Of a stretch of 64,000 nt of DNA, positions 26,844-34,722 are shown in pieces; position 1 is the stretch's first letter, and every line of letters begins with the position of its first letter. A program made the position numbers and the translations under genes. The DNA comes from CBDFHB01 sp965250115 (GTDB lineage: Bacteria > Acidobacteriota > Vicinamibacteria > Marinacidobacterales > SMYC01): contig CBDFNJ010000002.1 in NCBI GenBank assembly GCA_965250115.1, positions 806,001 through 870,000 on the forward strand, read 5' to 3'. The notes beneath the pieces are model-generated. The model did not search any database. It worked only from the letters and a program-made list of their open reading frames with translations, and was not told the origin of the DNA.

Positions 26844-27455
26844 TTACGAACTCTTTTTGCCACTGCGCTTGTAATTCTCCAGCGCTCGGCGCGCCGCCTC
26901 GTCCACCTCTGCCGGCGACGGCCCCACCCCGTTGGGCCGGATGCCTTCGGCCGGCTGGATGAATCGCTCTAACTGCTTCTGGAGCTCCGCACGGCGCTCA
27001 GGAACGAGGTGCGGGTACTGCTTGGCGAAGTGATCGTACGTCTGCTTGTCGTCGGCCGTCAGCTTTCGGCCCTTCGTCTTGGCCTTCTCGGCCTTGGCGA
27101 AGATCGCCAGCGCCTGCTTCCGTAGATTGATCTCAACGCTTGCGTTGATCTCGGCCTGGCTAGGAGAAGTCGCAGGGTCGCCGATTTCCCGCACGTCCAT
27201 GACGAAGCGGTCGTACTTCTTGTCCGTCTTTTGTGGCGTCTTACGCTTCGCCATCTGATGGACCCCTTTCTTGTGCCGGGCGTCCACCTGTGCTGCGATC
27301 CGCAGGGCTGCCGCGTTGATTTCCGCCGGACTAGGGTGGTTTGGGTCCACCGGCACGATGGCGTCCAACGGCTGGATGAAGCGCCCGAACCGGCGCGCTC
27401 GCCACTCCTCGCGATTTTCCTTGAAGTCCTTGATCAGACGTTTGGACAGTGCCAT
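26844..27455 (-). CDS. Unknown basic protein with repeated SPAEI motif
   Basis: About 203 residues from ATG at 27455 (MALSKRLIKDFKENREEWRA). The motif (S)PAEI/V-N/D-x-A occurs as SPAEINAAALRI, SQAEINASVEIN and SPAEVDEAARRA. The first and last are each preceded by RFIQP-, as RFIQPLDAIVPV and RFIQPAEGIRPN, so the protein has an internal duplication around a Lys-rich, helical centre (MAKRKTPQKTDKKYD, FAKAEKAKTKGRKL). An internal Met at the centre (MAKRKTP) could be a second start. No membrane segment or catalytic motif seen. It follows the 27463 gene by 7 bp, implying an operon. Function unknown. Confidence 0.6.
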   Translation of the reverse strand: MALSKRLIKDFKENREEWRARRFGRFIQPLDAIVPVDPNHPSPAEINAAALRIAAQVDARHKKGVHQMAKRKTPQKTDKKYDRFVMDVREIGDPATSPSQAEINASVEINLRKQALAIFAKAEKAKTKGRKLTADDKQTYDHFAKQYPHLVPERRAELQKQLERFIQPAEGIRPNGVGPSPAEVDEAARRALENYKRSGKKSS

Positions 27456-27462
27456 GATGGCA

Positions 27463-27747
27463 TTATGGCGTGTCGGCCAGACGTTTCGCAACCCCTACGG
27501 CCTGGTACGCGCGCTCGTCCGCGATTCTGATCGTCGCCAGGCTGGTCCGTTTGCCGCCGTCGCCGAAATCGGACACAAACTGCTCGGCCAGTTTCGTCCC
27601 TATGTCCGAGCTTCTCAAAAGTGCGAACAGCCGGTCGACCGACTCAACGCCGGTGAACTTTCCTCGATATCCGGAGTTCACCGTCATCGCATGGAGCCGC
27701 GACAAATAGGCCTGCTCCACAAGATCCTTGCCGTACTGATCAGCCAT
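27463..27747 (-). CDS. Unknown small protein, upstream partner of 26844
   Basis: About 94 residues from ATG at 27747 (MADQYGKDLVEQAYLSRLHA), with FTGVESVDRLFALLRSSDIG and RIADERAYQAVGVAKRLADT. Predicted soluble and alpha-helical. A second Met five codons upstream is possible. Its stop is 7 bp before the next start, so the two are probably co-transcribed. No family recognised; the small paired-gene layout is reminiscent of toxin-antitoxin or phage accessory pairs but this is not evidence. Confidence 0.55.
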   Translation of the reverse strand: MADQYGKDLVEQAYLSRLHAMTVNSGYRGKFTGVESVDRLFALLRSSDIGTKLAEQFVSDFGDGGKRTSLATIRIADERAYQAVGVAKRLADTP

Positions 27748-27840
27748 CAGTCCACCATCCATATGCTTCGCGGAGCATTATCTCGTATTTCTGAGCGTAG
27801 CTGTATCCATCGAACGTCCGTTCGGTCGTTCTCCTGAATT

Positions 27841-27966
27841 CGGTGCTTCCGCAGTCAAATGTTGGCGCCTGCCGTATAACCCGTTCGCGTGCTAGAGTTT
27901 GAGCCTGATTTCGAGAGGCGCAGTTCTTTCGTCGATGTTGGCTGGGCCGAGTTTTGGCACAGGACG
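27841..27966 (+). repeat. F4/F2 chimera
   Basis: GGTGCTTCCGCAGTCAAATG (F4 end) to GATGTTGGCTGGGCCGAG, then TTTTGGCACAGGACGGG of an F2 right end. The same junction as at 19598-19728, so the chimera moved or was duplicated as a unit. Confidence 0.65.
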
Positions 27967-27982
27967 GGATACAAAAGAGGCT

Positions 27983-28470
27983 CTATAGCCCGAATCCGTG
28001 GCTGCCGAACGCGAAGGTCACGCCCACGCCGATGAGAAGCGACTTGGCGGTGTTCCGCCCGCCGACCACCCATCCGGCGAATACGTTCAGGCTGATGGTA
28101 TCGGTGACGTTGATGAGCAACCGCCCGCCCACGAGGTGGACATCCTTCTCAAGCGCAGGAAATCGGCTCGGAGAGAAGCCAGGGCCTCCGATATCAATGC
28201 CGTCCAGCGCGTTGACTAGCCGGTAATCTGCACCGAGAGTCAGCACATCGTTGAGTGGAAAGAACGCGGACAGGCTGAAGAATACGTCCGCCGGGATGTC
28301 CACTTCGCCCCGTGTGCCGCCGATAGCCTCCTCGTTGATTTCCGTGCTCGTGCGGTTTCGGTAGCCGAACTCCGTGGAAAATCCAACGTGCTGCCAGAGC
28401 GCTCTGGAGCACTCTCCGACTATCGAAAGCTCGCACGTGCCCGCCTTCGTCGGCGGAGCGAGCGAACGAA
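27983..28470 (-). pseudogene. Outer-membrane beta-barrel C-terminal remnant
   Basis: Minus-strand frame without a usable start: GFSTEFGYRNRTSTEINEEA, EVDIPADVFFSLSAFFPLND, TLGADYRLVNALDGIDIGG, VHLVGGRLLINVTDTISLNV and LLIGVGVTFAFGSHGFGL. Alternating hydrophobic residues and repeated aromatic positions suggest barrel strands. The upstream part collides with the divergent sulfatase gene at 28512 and no start codon is in frame, so it is likely a decayed gene. Confidence 0.5.
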
Positions 28471-28511
28471 GAGTGATCGCTGCATGACTGGAGTGGTATG
28501 CTTCGCTTTCG

Positions 28512-30451
28512 ATGATGAAGAGGGTTTACTGCTCGGTCGCTTTTGTCTCGGTTTCCCTGTTGTTCAGCTGTCGTATCGACGTGGTCGACCGGAACGCACC
28601 GTTCGACTTCATCGCTCGATACGACGAGATCGGTTTCGCCGAGTCGCCTCTGCGACGCCCACCGATTGAAGGTGTTGCCTGGCGCGGTGCCACTGGTCTT
28701 GCCGCGCAATCGACCGCATCGATGCTCGACAGATTCGAGAACGACGAGATTCACATCGCGGCCAACCCTGACTTGAAGAAGCTCGAAATCCGACTGGACC
28801 TGCGCGACGCCATTTTTGCCCCAGTGCCTACCCGCATCGAGGCGGATCTCGTGCTCGGCAACGACCCATACCTGAGCTTCGGTTATGGTGTCGACCCCAG
28901 CAATTGGGATGTGCCGGGAGAGGCGTTCTTCGAAGCCAGCATCCGAACGGAGGCGGGAGAGCGGCGCCTGTTCTCGAAGGCCCTCGATCCACAACGAAGG
29001 CGGCGCCATCGACGATGGTTCGACGATCAATTGAGTCTTCGTGACTATGGTGGAGAACGGGTAACCATATCGCTGCAGACGAGAGCCGTGGGGCCCCAAA
29101 ACCGATCGACCTCGTGGTCGACACCACGAGTGATCTATCCACGCAAAAAAGGGGAGAAGAATGTGATCCTCATCTCCCTGGATACGCTGCGAGCGGATCA
29201 CCTCAACTGCTACGGATACACCGCGAGAGAGACGAGTCCGAATATCGATGAATTCGCGAGAGACGGCACGCGGTTCGCAACGGTCATCAGTTCATCACCC
29301 TGGACCACACCATCTCACATGTCTATCCTGACATCTCTTTATCCCTCCTACCACGGTGTCAATGGTCCTTTTGCAATACGATGAGGCGGCTGAACATGAA
29401 GGTGCCCACTATCGCGGAAAGGCTTCGGGCGGCGGGCTACGTCACCGCAGCTTTCACCGGCCGTGGTTCGATCAGCGCCCGCTACGGCTTCTCGAAGGGC
29501 TTCGATCGATACCATGAGACCGAGCGGATTCGAGCCAACGATCTCGACCGAATCTACGAGAAAACGTCCGCATGGCTTGAGGCAAACAGTCAATTCAAGT
29601 TTTTTCTCTTCTTCCATACCTACGAGGTTCATCGCCCGAACACGCACGACGTCTTCGAGGAGGCGCAAACCTCTCGCAGCAGGAAGGTACGTGACGTCGC
29701 TGGTTACGATAGCGATCTCAGGTATACGGACGCCTACATTGACCGGCTGATGGAGAAACTGAAATCGCTCGGGATATACGATGAGAGCATCATCATTCTC
29801 CTAAGCGACCACGGGGAGAACTTGCACGACCGGATGGTAGAGATACAACCGATCGGGCATGGGTACCACGTCTATGACGAATTGCTGAAAGTCCCCCTGA
29901 TCTTTGTGATGCCCGGGGAGGTGCTGCGCGGACAAGTCGTGGAGCGACAGGTCAGCTTGGTCGACGTCATGCCAACGATTCTCGACCTCTTGAGCATAGA
30001 GAACCCGGACTTCATGCAAGGGGAGAGCCTCGCGCCCTACCTGTATGGCGAGCGCGATAGTTCGCGAGCGATGCCGGACACGAGCATGGCTTTCTCGGAA
30101 GCTACTGCCTTTGGCCCGGAGAGAATTGCTCTGCGAAGCGAAGGCTTCAAGTACATTTTCATTCCAGACCTCGCCTACGACGAGAACCGGAAGATGGGTG
30201 ATTGGGACTGGAGCGAGCTAGATCCGCGAGAGCTATTCGATCTGGAAGCCGACCCTTCGGAGAGGAACAACCTCGAGCTCGGTCCTCAGAGCGCTCAGGA
30301 ATATAGAAGGCGAATCCGAGAGTTCCATCAGCGCATCGTCGACTTCAGGGCGGCAGGAGAGCAATTCGTTCGGCTAAGGGACGCCGGCGACGAGTTCACC
30401 TTGGATGAGAACTTGCTCGAAAACCTCAGAGCCTTGGGCTATATAGAATAG
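28512..30451 (+). pseudogene. Second sulfatase-like gene, frameshifted
   Basis: Two frames, 28512-29384 and 29381-30451, together equal one ~645-residue homologue of the 907-2730 protein. The first has a lipoprotein signal (VAFVSVSLLFSC), a beta domain, LISLDTLRADHLNCYGYT and the nucleophile region SPWTTPSHMSILTS, again Thr. It ends FAIR at 29384. The second begins MRRLNMKVPTIAERLRAAGY, continues with LLSDHGENL and ends LRALGYIE. They overlap as ATGA. In the intact paralogue this region is continuous (HGVSKKYKLSSSVPYLPEIL). It is either a disabling -1 shift, a sequencing error, or a coupled split gene. Confidence 0.8.
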
Positions 30452-30523
30452 CGTGCTCCGGGCATTGGAGCCTCACAGCCGAGGTCGGTTCTTCACCGAC
30501 GCTCCTGGCCACCAAGACCCGGT

Positions 30524-30990
30524 AGGGTCGAGGACTGGCGCGGTGCTCCGTAGGCGCGGCCTATCTGTTTCTCCTCGTTTCCTGTGGGAGTGCCCGCCGT
30601 GTCCAAAAATACGAACGAACTCAAGACTGGCGCTCCGGGCCGTTTCGATCGTCATCGCCCCGTGGCGAGCCCCAGATCTGGGGCGGGTCGGAGGCGATGT
30701 CGGCGATTCGGGTTCCCCGTACGCGCAGGGAAAACACCATCCAGCAACGGGATACCACGCTCCCGGGCGGAGACCTGGATCCAGGCCCGGGCCGCACCTG
30801 GACCAGAACGTGCTAGCCCGCTATGCCTCGGTAGCCCCGGCCTCGATTCTGGGCCTCTCGGGTGGCCTCTTTTCCGCTGCCGCACGGCCCCGGTCAGCGC
30901 CCATTCTCCTATTTGGCGCAAACGTGGCACTCGAAAATCGGGATTAGAGACGAATGCAGAAAATGAGGCCCGTTCAGCCCTTCTAGCGCG
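30524..30990 (+). repeat. F3-end/R7 composite element
   Basis: CCGTGTCCAAAAATACGAAC (F3 end) at 30597 runs through CCCAGATCTGGGGC to the R7 core (ACCTGGACCAGAACGTGCTAG, CAAACGTGGCACTCGAAAAT). The whole block, including ~70 bp before the F3 end (GACTGGCGCGGTGCTCCG), is repeated in reverse at 53930-54215. Confidence 0.75.
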
Positions 30991-31876
30991 TCTCTGGTGA
31001 CACCTGATCCTGCAAAACCCCGCCAACCGCGCGGAAAATCTCACCCGTCTCTGCAGTGCCACAATTGGCCAGACTGGGTGGCGGATGGTGCAGTCTCGAG
31101 CCATCCGGTCTCGGCAAAAGGCATTTTGGCAATTTTGGGAGTCATGATCGAATTTTGGCCGTGCGCGTGGTTGGGGCAATGTAGCGAAAACTCAGAGAAG
31201 CCCTGATGCCCACAGCGTTCTATCCTGTTTTTGTACAGTGACTTAAAGGAAGCCACCACGTGCTGGTCCCCGCACATCTCATCGACGGGTGCTCGTTCCG
31301 AGCCGGAATCGAATTTGCTTCAATCAAATTTCTTGTACGGCAATCTCAACCTCCTGGACGCTTGAAAGAGGGCCGTGTCGTAAACCCTCCGGAGGCGGCT
31401 CCGACCGTTACTCATTGTCGCAAAAGGCTTTACGTCTCGTCAGCGAATGTTCGTCGACGGGAACATCTTTCCCACTATCGCAGTCGGGAGGCTCGAATGG
31501 AGCTTCCGATTCTTGGCTGGAAACGATCAGAAACAGAGCAAAATAGGTCCTTAGCGTGCAATTTGGGGCGATTTTTGGGCTTATCGGGACGTTTTTGCGC
31601 TTAATCGTGCAGACAATGAGAAGACGCTTAACGCCTAGATCGCGCCTGAGGAGAAGGCGAATAGCGAAATTCGAATTGGCCAAACCTCGAATTCATCCAG
31701 CGGAGTTTTATGGAGGAAACGAAGATGACTCCGCAGACGGTCCAGTACAAGGAGCTATCCGAGTCTGGAAACCATGACAGGGAATTTGGGCCGGTTTGAG
31801 TCTGATTGGTGGAGGCCAGTGTCGGAGAGCAGCTTGCTGCTAACCGAGCCGATTCACGGAGTGGGCGCTGGCAGGC
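30991..31876. other. No assigned gene; contains a repeat shared with 57.3-57.5 kb
   Basis: 31555-31690 matches 57330-57465 (reverse), including ACGCCTAGATCGCGCCTG and GAATTCGAATTGGCCAAACC. A 29-codon frame at 31710-31799 (MEETKMTPQTVQYKELSESG...) with GGAG upstream could be a small gene or the scar of one; confidence is low. 31100-31260 shows nothing recognisable. 31864 onward is the recombinase 3' flank duplicated at 14837. Confidence 0.4.
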
Positions 31877-33538
31877 TCACAGCGTTGCGACGAGCACTCG
31901 CTGTTTCTCCCAATCGTCGGGAAGCGGATGATGCAAGAGGTAGCTCGAGGTCAGCCCAACGGGCTGGCGGCCTTCGACAATGGCGCGGACGATGTCGGGT
32001 GCCAGGAAGGCATAACGGATTGCCTTGCGCACGCGGTCCGTTGGGATGGCGTCTTCGGTTGCAATCTGCTCATAGGTTTTGCCTGCTTTGATTCGGTCGA
32101 GCCAGGAGAGGGCGTTTCTGATATTGCGCAGGAGTGTGCGATCGACGGATTTCGTGGGGTTGCCCAGAACGAGCTTGGTCTCGACGCCGCGTCGACGCAA
32201 GCGGAACGGTGCGAGGATGCGGAGTGCATCCTCGCGAATGCGCTCGGGCCCCATAGAGAGGCAAGCAGCGAACGTATTGCGGTCGAGGAGGATGGACACA
32301 GAGCCGGGGCTGATATCGACCCGCCGGATAAGACGGAGCAGGGGGGCTGCCGAGGCACTATCATTATTACTAACGGAACACAGCCCGTCTAAAAAGCGAC
32401 GCACCGAGGCGAGCTCTTGCATCGTCGGAGTGTGGATCAACGAGGCCGAGAAGGTCGTGGTCTCCACATGCTGTCGGATGAGATGCACGACGGTCTGTTC
32501 CAGCATCGGGGCGGGCAGCCGCCAGCCGGAGAGGTCCTTTTGGCCACTGTGCTGGATGAGGCGCCGGGAGACGTAGTAGCGGAGCCGTTGCCCGTTTTTC
32601 TTTTTGGTGTGGCTCGGCGTCAGCCGGTCCCCGGTCTCGTCGAAGAGCTTGCCTGCCAGTGGGGAGGGGGCTGCACGGCCCTTCGTCGTGCGTCTCCTTG
32701 GTTTGGCAGCCCCTGCCTGCAGCTGCGCCTGGACCGCGTCCCAGAGCTCCGGAGCAATGATCGATGGATGCTGGCCCTCGTAGACACGCCTCTGGTGCCG
32801 GATGCGGCCGGCGTAGAGAGGATTGGTCAGCAGGCAGTGGAGGTGCCCGCGACGGAACGGCAGCCCGCCTGTCCGGGTTCCATCCGCGGCGAAGCGTTGC
32901 TTGGTGCGCAGTCTCAGACGGTCCGCATCGGCCTTCACCTGCCGGAGCGTTCCGTGCTTCCGGTACAGCGCATAGAGCGTCCGGACCGTTTCAGCCTCAG
33001 CCTCGTTGATGCGCAGCGTGCGCTCGTCCTTCTCATAGCCGAGCGGTACGCGACCGCCCATCCATAGTCCCTTGCGCTTGGAGGCAGCGACCTTATCGCG
33101 GATCCGCTCGGCCGTGACCTCCCGCTCGAATTGTGCGAAGGACAGCAGCATATGCAGCGTCAGTCGTCCCATGCTGGTCGCGGTGTTGAAGGACTGAGTC
33201 ACCGAGACGAAAACCGCGCCGGCCGCCTCGAGCCGTTCGACGAGCTTCGCAAAGTCGGAGAGGGAACGGGTCAGCCGGTCGACCTTGTAGACCACGATCT
33301 GCTCGACGAGACCGGCATCGATGTCGGCGAGCAAGCGCTGCAGGCCTGGGCGCTCCAGGGTTCCTCCCGAGAGCCCCGCGTCCTCGTAGACGGTTGGCAG
33401 CAGCACCCAGCCCTCCGCTTTCTGGCTCGCGACATATGCGGCGCAGGCTTCTCGCTGTGCATCGAGGGAGTTGAACTCCTGTTCGAGACCCTCTTCCGCA
33501 CTCTTTCGCGTATAGATGGCACAGCGGATCTTCTTCAT
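31877..33538 (-). CDS. Large serine recombinase
   Basis: A 553-residue site-specific recombinase. The resolvase domain starts RCAIYTRKSAEEGLEQEFNS with nucleophile Ser13, continues DAGLSGGTLERPGLQRLLAD and VYKVDRLTRSLSDFAKLVER, and ends GRLTLHMLLSFAQFERE. The recombinase domain contains MGGRVPLGYEKDERTLRI and HCLLTNPLYAGRIRHQ. The segment LAGKLFDETGDRLTPSHTKK lacks the usual zinc-ligand Cys pair. The C-terminal ~150 residues carry an HTH-like stretch (KTYEQIATEDAIPTDRVRKA). It lies 1 bp after a DUF2924 gene, a common pairing on integrated elements. Apparently intact; a C-terminal duplicate is at 14849-15683. Confidence 0.92.
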   Translation of the reverse strand: MKKIRCAIYTRKSAEEGLEQEFNSLDAQREACAAYVASQKAEGWVLLPTVYEDAGLSGGTLERPGLQRLLADIDAGLVEQIVVYKVDRLTRSLSDFAKLVERLEAAGAVFVSVTQSFNTATSMGRLTLHMLLSFAQFEREVTAERIRDKVAASKRKGLWMGGRVPLGYEKDERTLRINEAEAETVRTLYALYRKHGTLRQVKADADRLRLRTKQRFAADGTRTGGLPFRRGHLHCLLTNPLYAGRIRHQRRVYEGQHPSIIAPELWDAVQAQLQAGAAKPRRRTTKGRAAPSPLAGKLFDETGDRLTPSHTKKKNGQRLRYYVSRRLIQHSGQKDLSGWRLPAPMLEQTVVHLIRQHVETTTFSASLIHTPTMQELASVRRFLDGLCSVSNNDSASAAPLLRLIRRVDISPGSVSILLDRNTFAACLSMGPERIREDALRILAPFRLRRRGVETKLVLGNPTKSVDRTLLRNIRNALSWLDRIKAGKTYEQIATEDAIPTDRVRKAIRYAFLAPDIVRAIVEGRQPVGLTSSYLLHHPLPDDWEKQRVLVATL

Positions 33539-33539
33539 G

Positions 33540-33971
33540 TTAGGCCTTGCGCTTGGGCGTCAGACCGAAAAAGCGTGGTCCTGACCAGTGGGTGCCGGTG
33601 ATTCGCTTTGCGATGGTAGTGAGGGACGGATAGGTTTTGCCGTCGAACCGATAGCCGTTGTCGATTACCTCGACCTGGTAGGTCCGGCCATTCCACTCGC
33701 GGACGAGATGGGTGCCGGGAGAAACGGACTCTGCGGGAGCGCCGGAGCTTGGTGTCTCGTTCGCCATGGCAGCCAGAGCGCGCCGGGTTGTGGCCGAATG
33801 CCCGCCATGGGTCCGGCACTGGCGTTCGTACGCAAGAACGCGGCGCATGAAAACGCGCGAGAGCGAGCTTGGCGAAGCAGCCCCAAAGGTTTGGTCCCAG
33901 ACCCGCCGTAAGCTGGCGAAGTCCAAACCGTCCAAAACGACGTTCCGGCCAACCCCTGTATCCTGCGGCAT
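33540..33971 (-). CDS. DUF2924 protein, recombinase partner
   Basis: A 143-residue protein. The C-terminal half is the DUF2924 signature: GTHLVREWNGRTYQVEVIDN, GYRFDGKTYPSLTTIAKRIT and GTHWSGPRFFGL. The N-terminal half is helical (LRRVWDQTFGAASPSSLSRV, FMRRVLAYERQ). DUF2924 genes typically sit directly upstream of recombinase genes on mobile elements and may modulate recombination; their biochemical role is unknown. ATG at 33971 (MPQDTGVG) was preferred because upstream in-frame sequence derives from an F2 end. One base separates its stop from the recombinase start. Confidence 0.8.
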   Translation of the reverse strand: MPQDTGVGRNVVLDGLDFASLRRVWDQTFGAASPSSLSRVFMRRVLAYERQCRTHGGHSATTRRALAAMANETPSSGAPAESVSPGTHLVREWNGRTYQVEVIDNGYRFDGKTYPSLTTIAKRITGTHWSGPRFFGLTPKRKA

Positions 33972-34019
33972 CACCGAACGTTCGCTCTTCTGCTCGATAA
34001 AGTCCAGTCTAATGAGGGA

Positions 34020-34260
34020 CTTCCGGGTGCGAAGTCCGCTGCCCGCAGCTCGCCACGCAGCCCAAGGGTCGGCGGATTCCAAGGGCGTCTAAGCTGCTGA
34101 TTTGTGGTCTATTTCAAGAGGGCCGAGTTTTGGCACAGAACGGGAGACTAATCAAGTTCGGTGGGCGCGGATGAATAAATAGAAGGCACAGCGTCTAAGC
34201 TGCTGATTTGTGGTCTATTTCAAAAGGTTCGAGTTTTGGCACAGGACGGGATTGAGACAT
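34020..34260. repeat. Cluster of F2 ends
   Basis: Right end of the second subtype (GATTCCAAGGGCGTCTAAGC) finishing 34143, left end finishing GGCACAG at 34191, then another right end finishing 34248. Confidence 0.75.
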
Positions 34261-34261
34261 C

Positions 34262-34381
34262 TGCTATTCTTCACTTCGGCTCGGCCCTGACGATGAGAGA
34301 ACTGTGTCTTCAGAATTCTGGTTCAAACTCTAGCACGCGAGCGGGTTACGCGGTGGCTACCAACACTTGATGGCGGAAGCA
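34262..34381 (-). repeat. F4 left end (solo)
   Basis: Reverse complement of the first ~115 bp of F4: ends ACCAACACTTGATGGCGGAAGCACC at 34382 and contains GAACTGTGTCTTCAGAATTC. Confidence 0.75.
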
Positions 34382-34722
34382 CCGGCGCGTCGGAATCGAA
34401 CTGGCGGAGGGCACGAGTGTAAACCAGACGGGGATTGAGGCTCAAGCTGTGCTCGGCAAAAGCACGGAGAAGAAGTTGTCCGCAACGTCCATGCCGCTCG
34501 GCGGGAAAATGGAGACACGGCGCATGAAGACGTTGTTGATTTTCTCAAGTACTACGGCTCGGGCGTTCCGGCCCTGCCGAGACGCGTGATTTTGCCTGGA
34601 AAAAGGACGGGGCGAGCTTCGGACCGAGCGGGAGATTCAAGGCGTACCTCTGCTCGTTCAGCTTGACTTGCAAAAGATCTTCGAGGAGGCCAGAGTCCGG
34701 TGATGCATCGTGAGGATAAGGA
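34382..34722. other. Leader of the restriction-modification gene; no gene seen
   Basis: Short disjointed frames only (for example GIEAQAVLGKSTEKKLSATS). GAGG at 34712-34715 may serve as the ribosome site for the TTG start at 34723. Confidence 0.4.
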
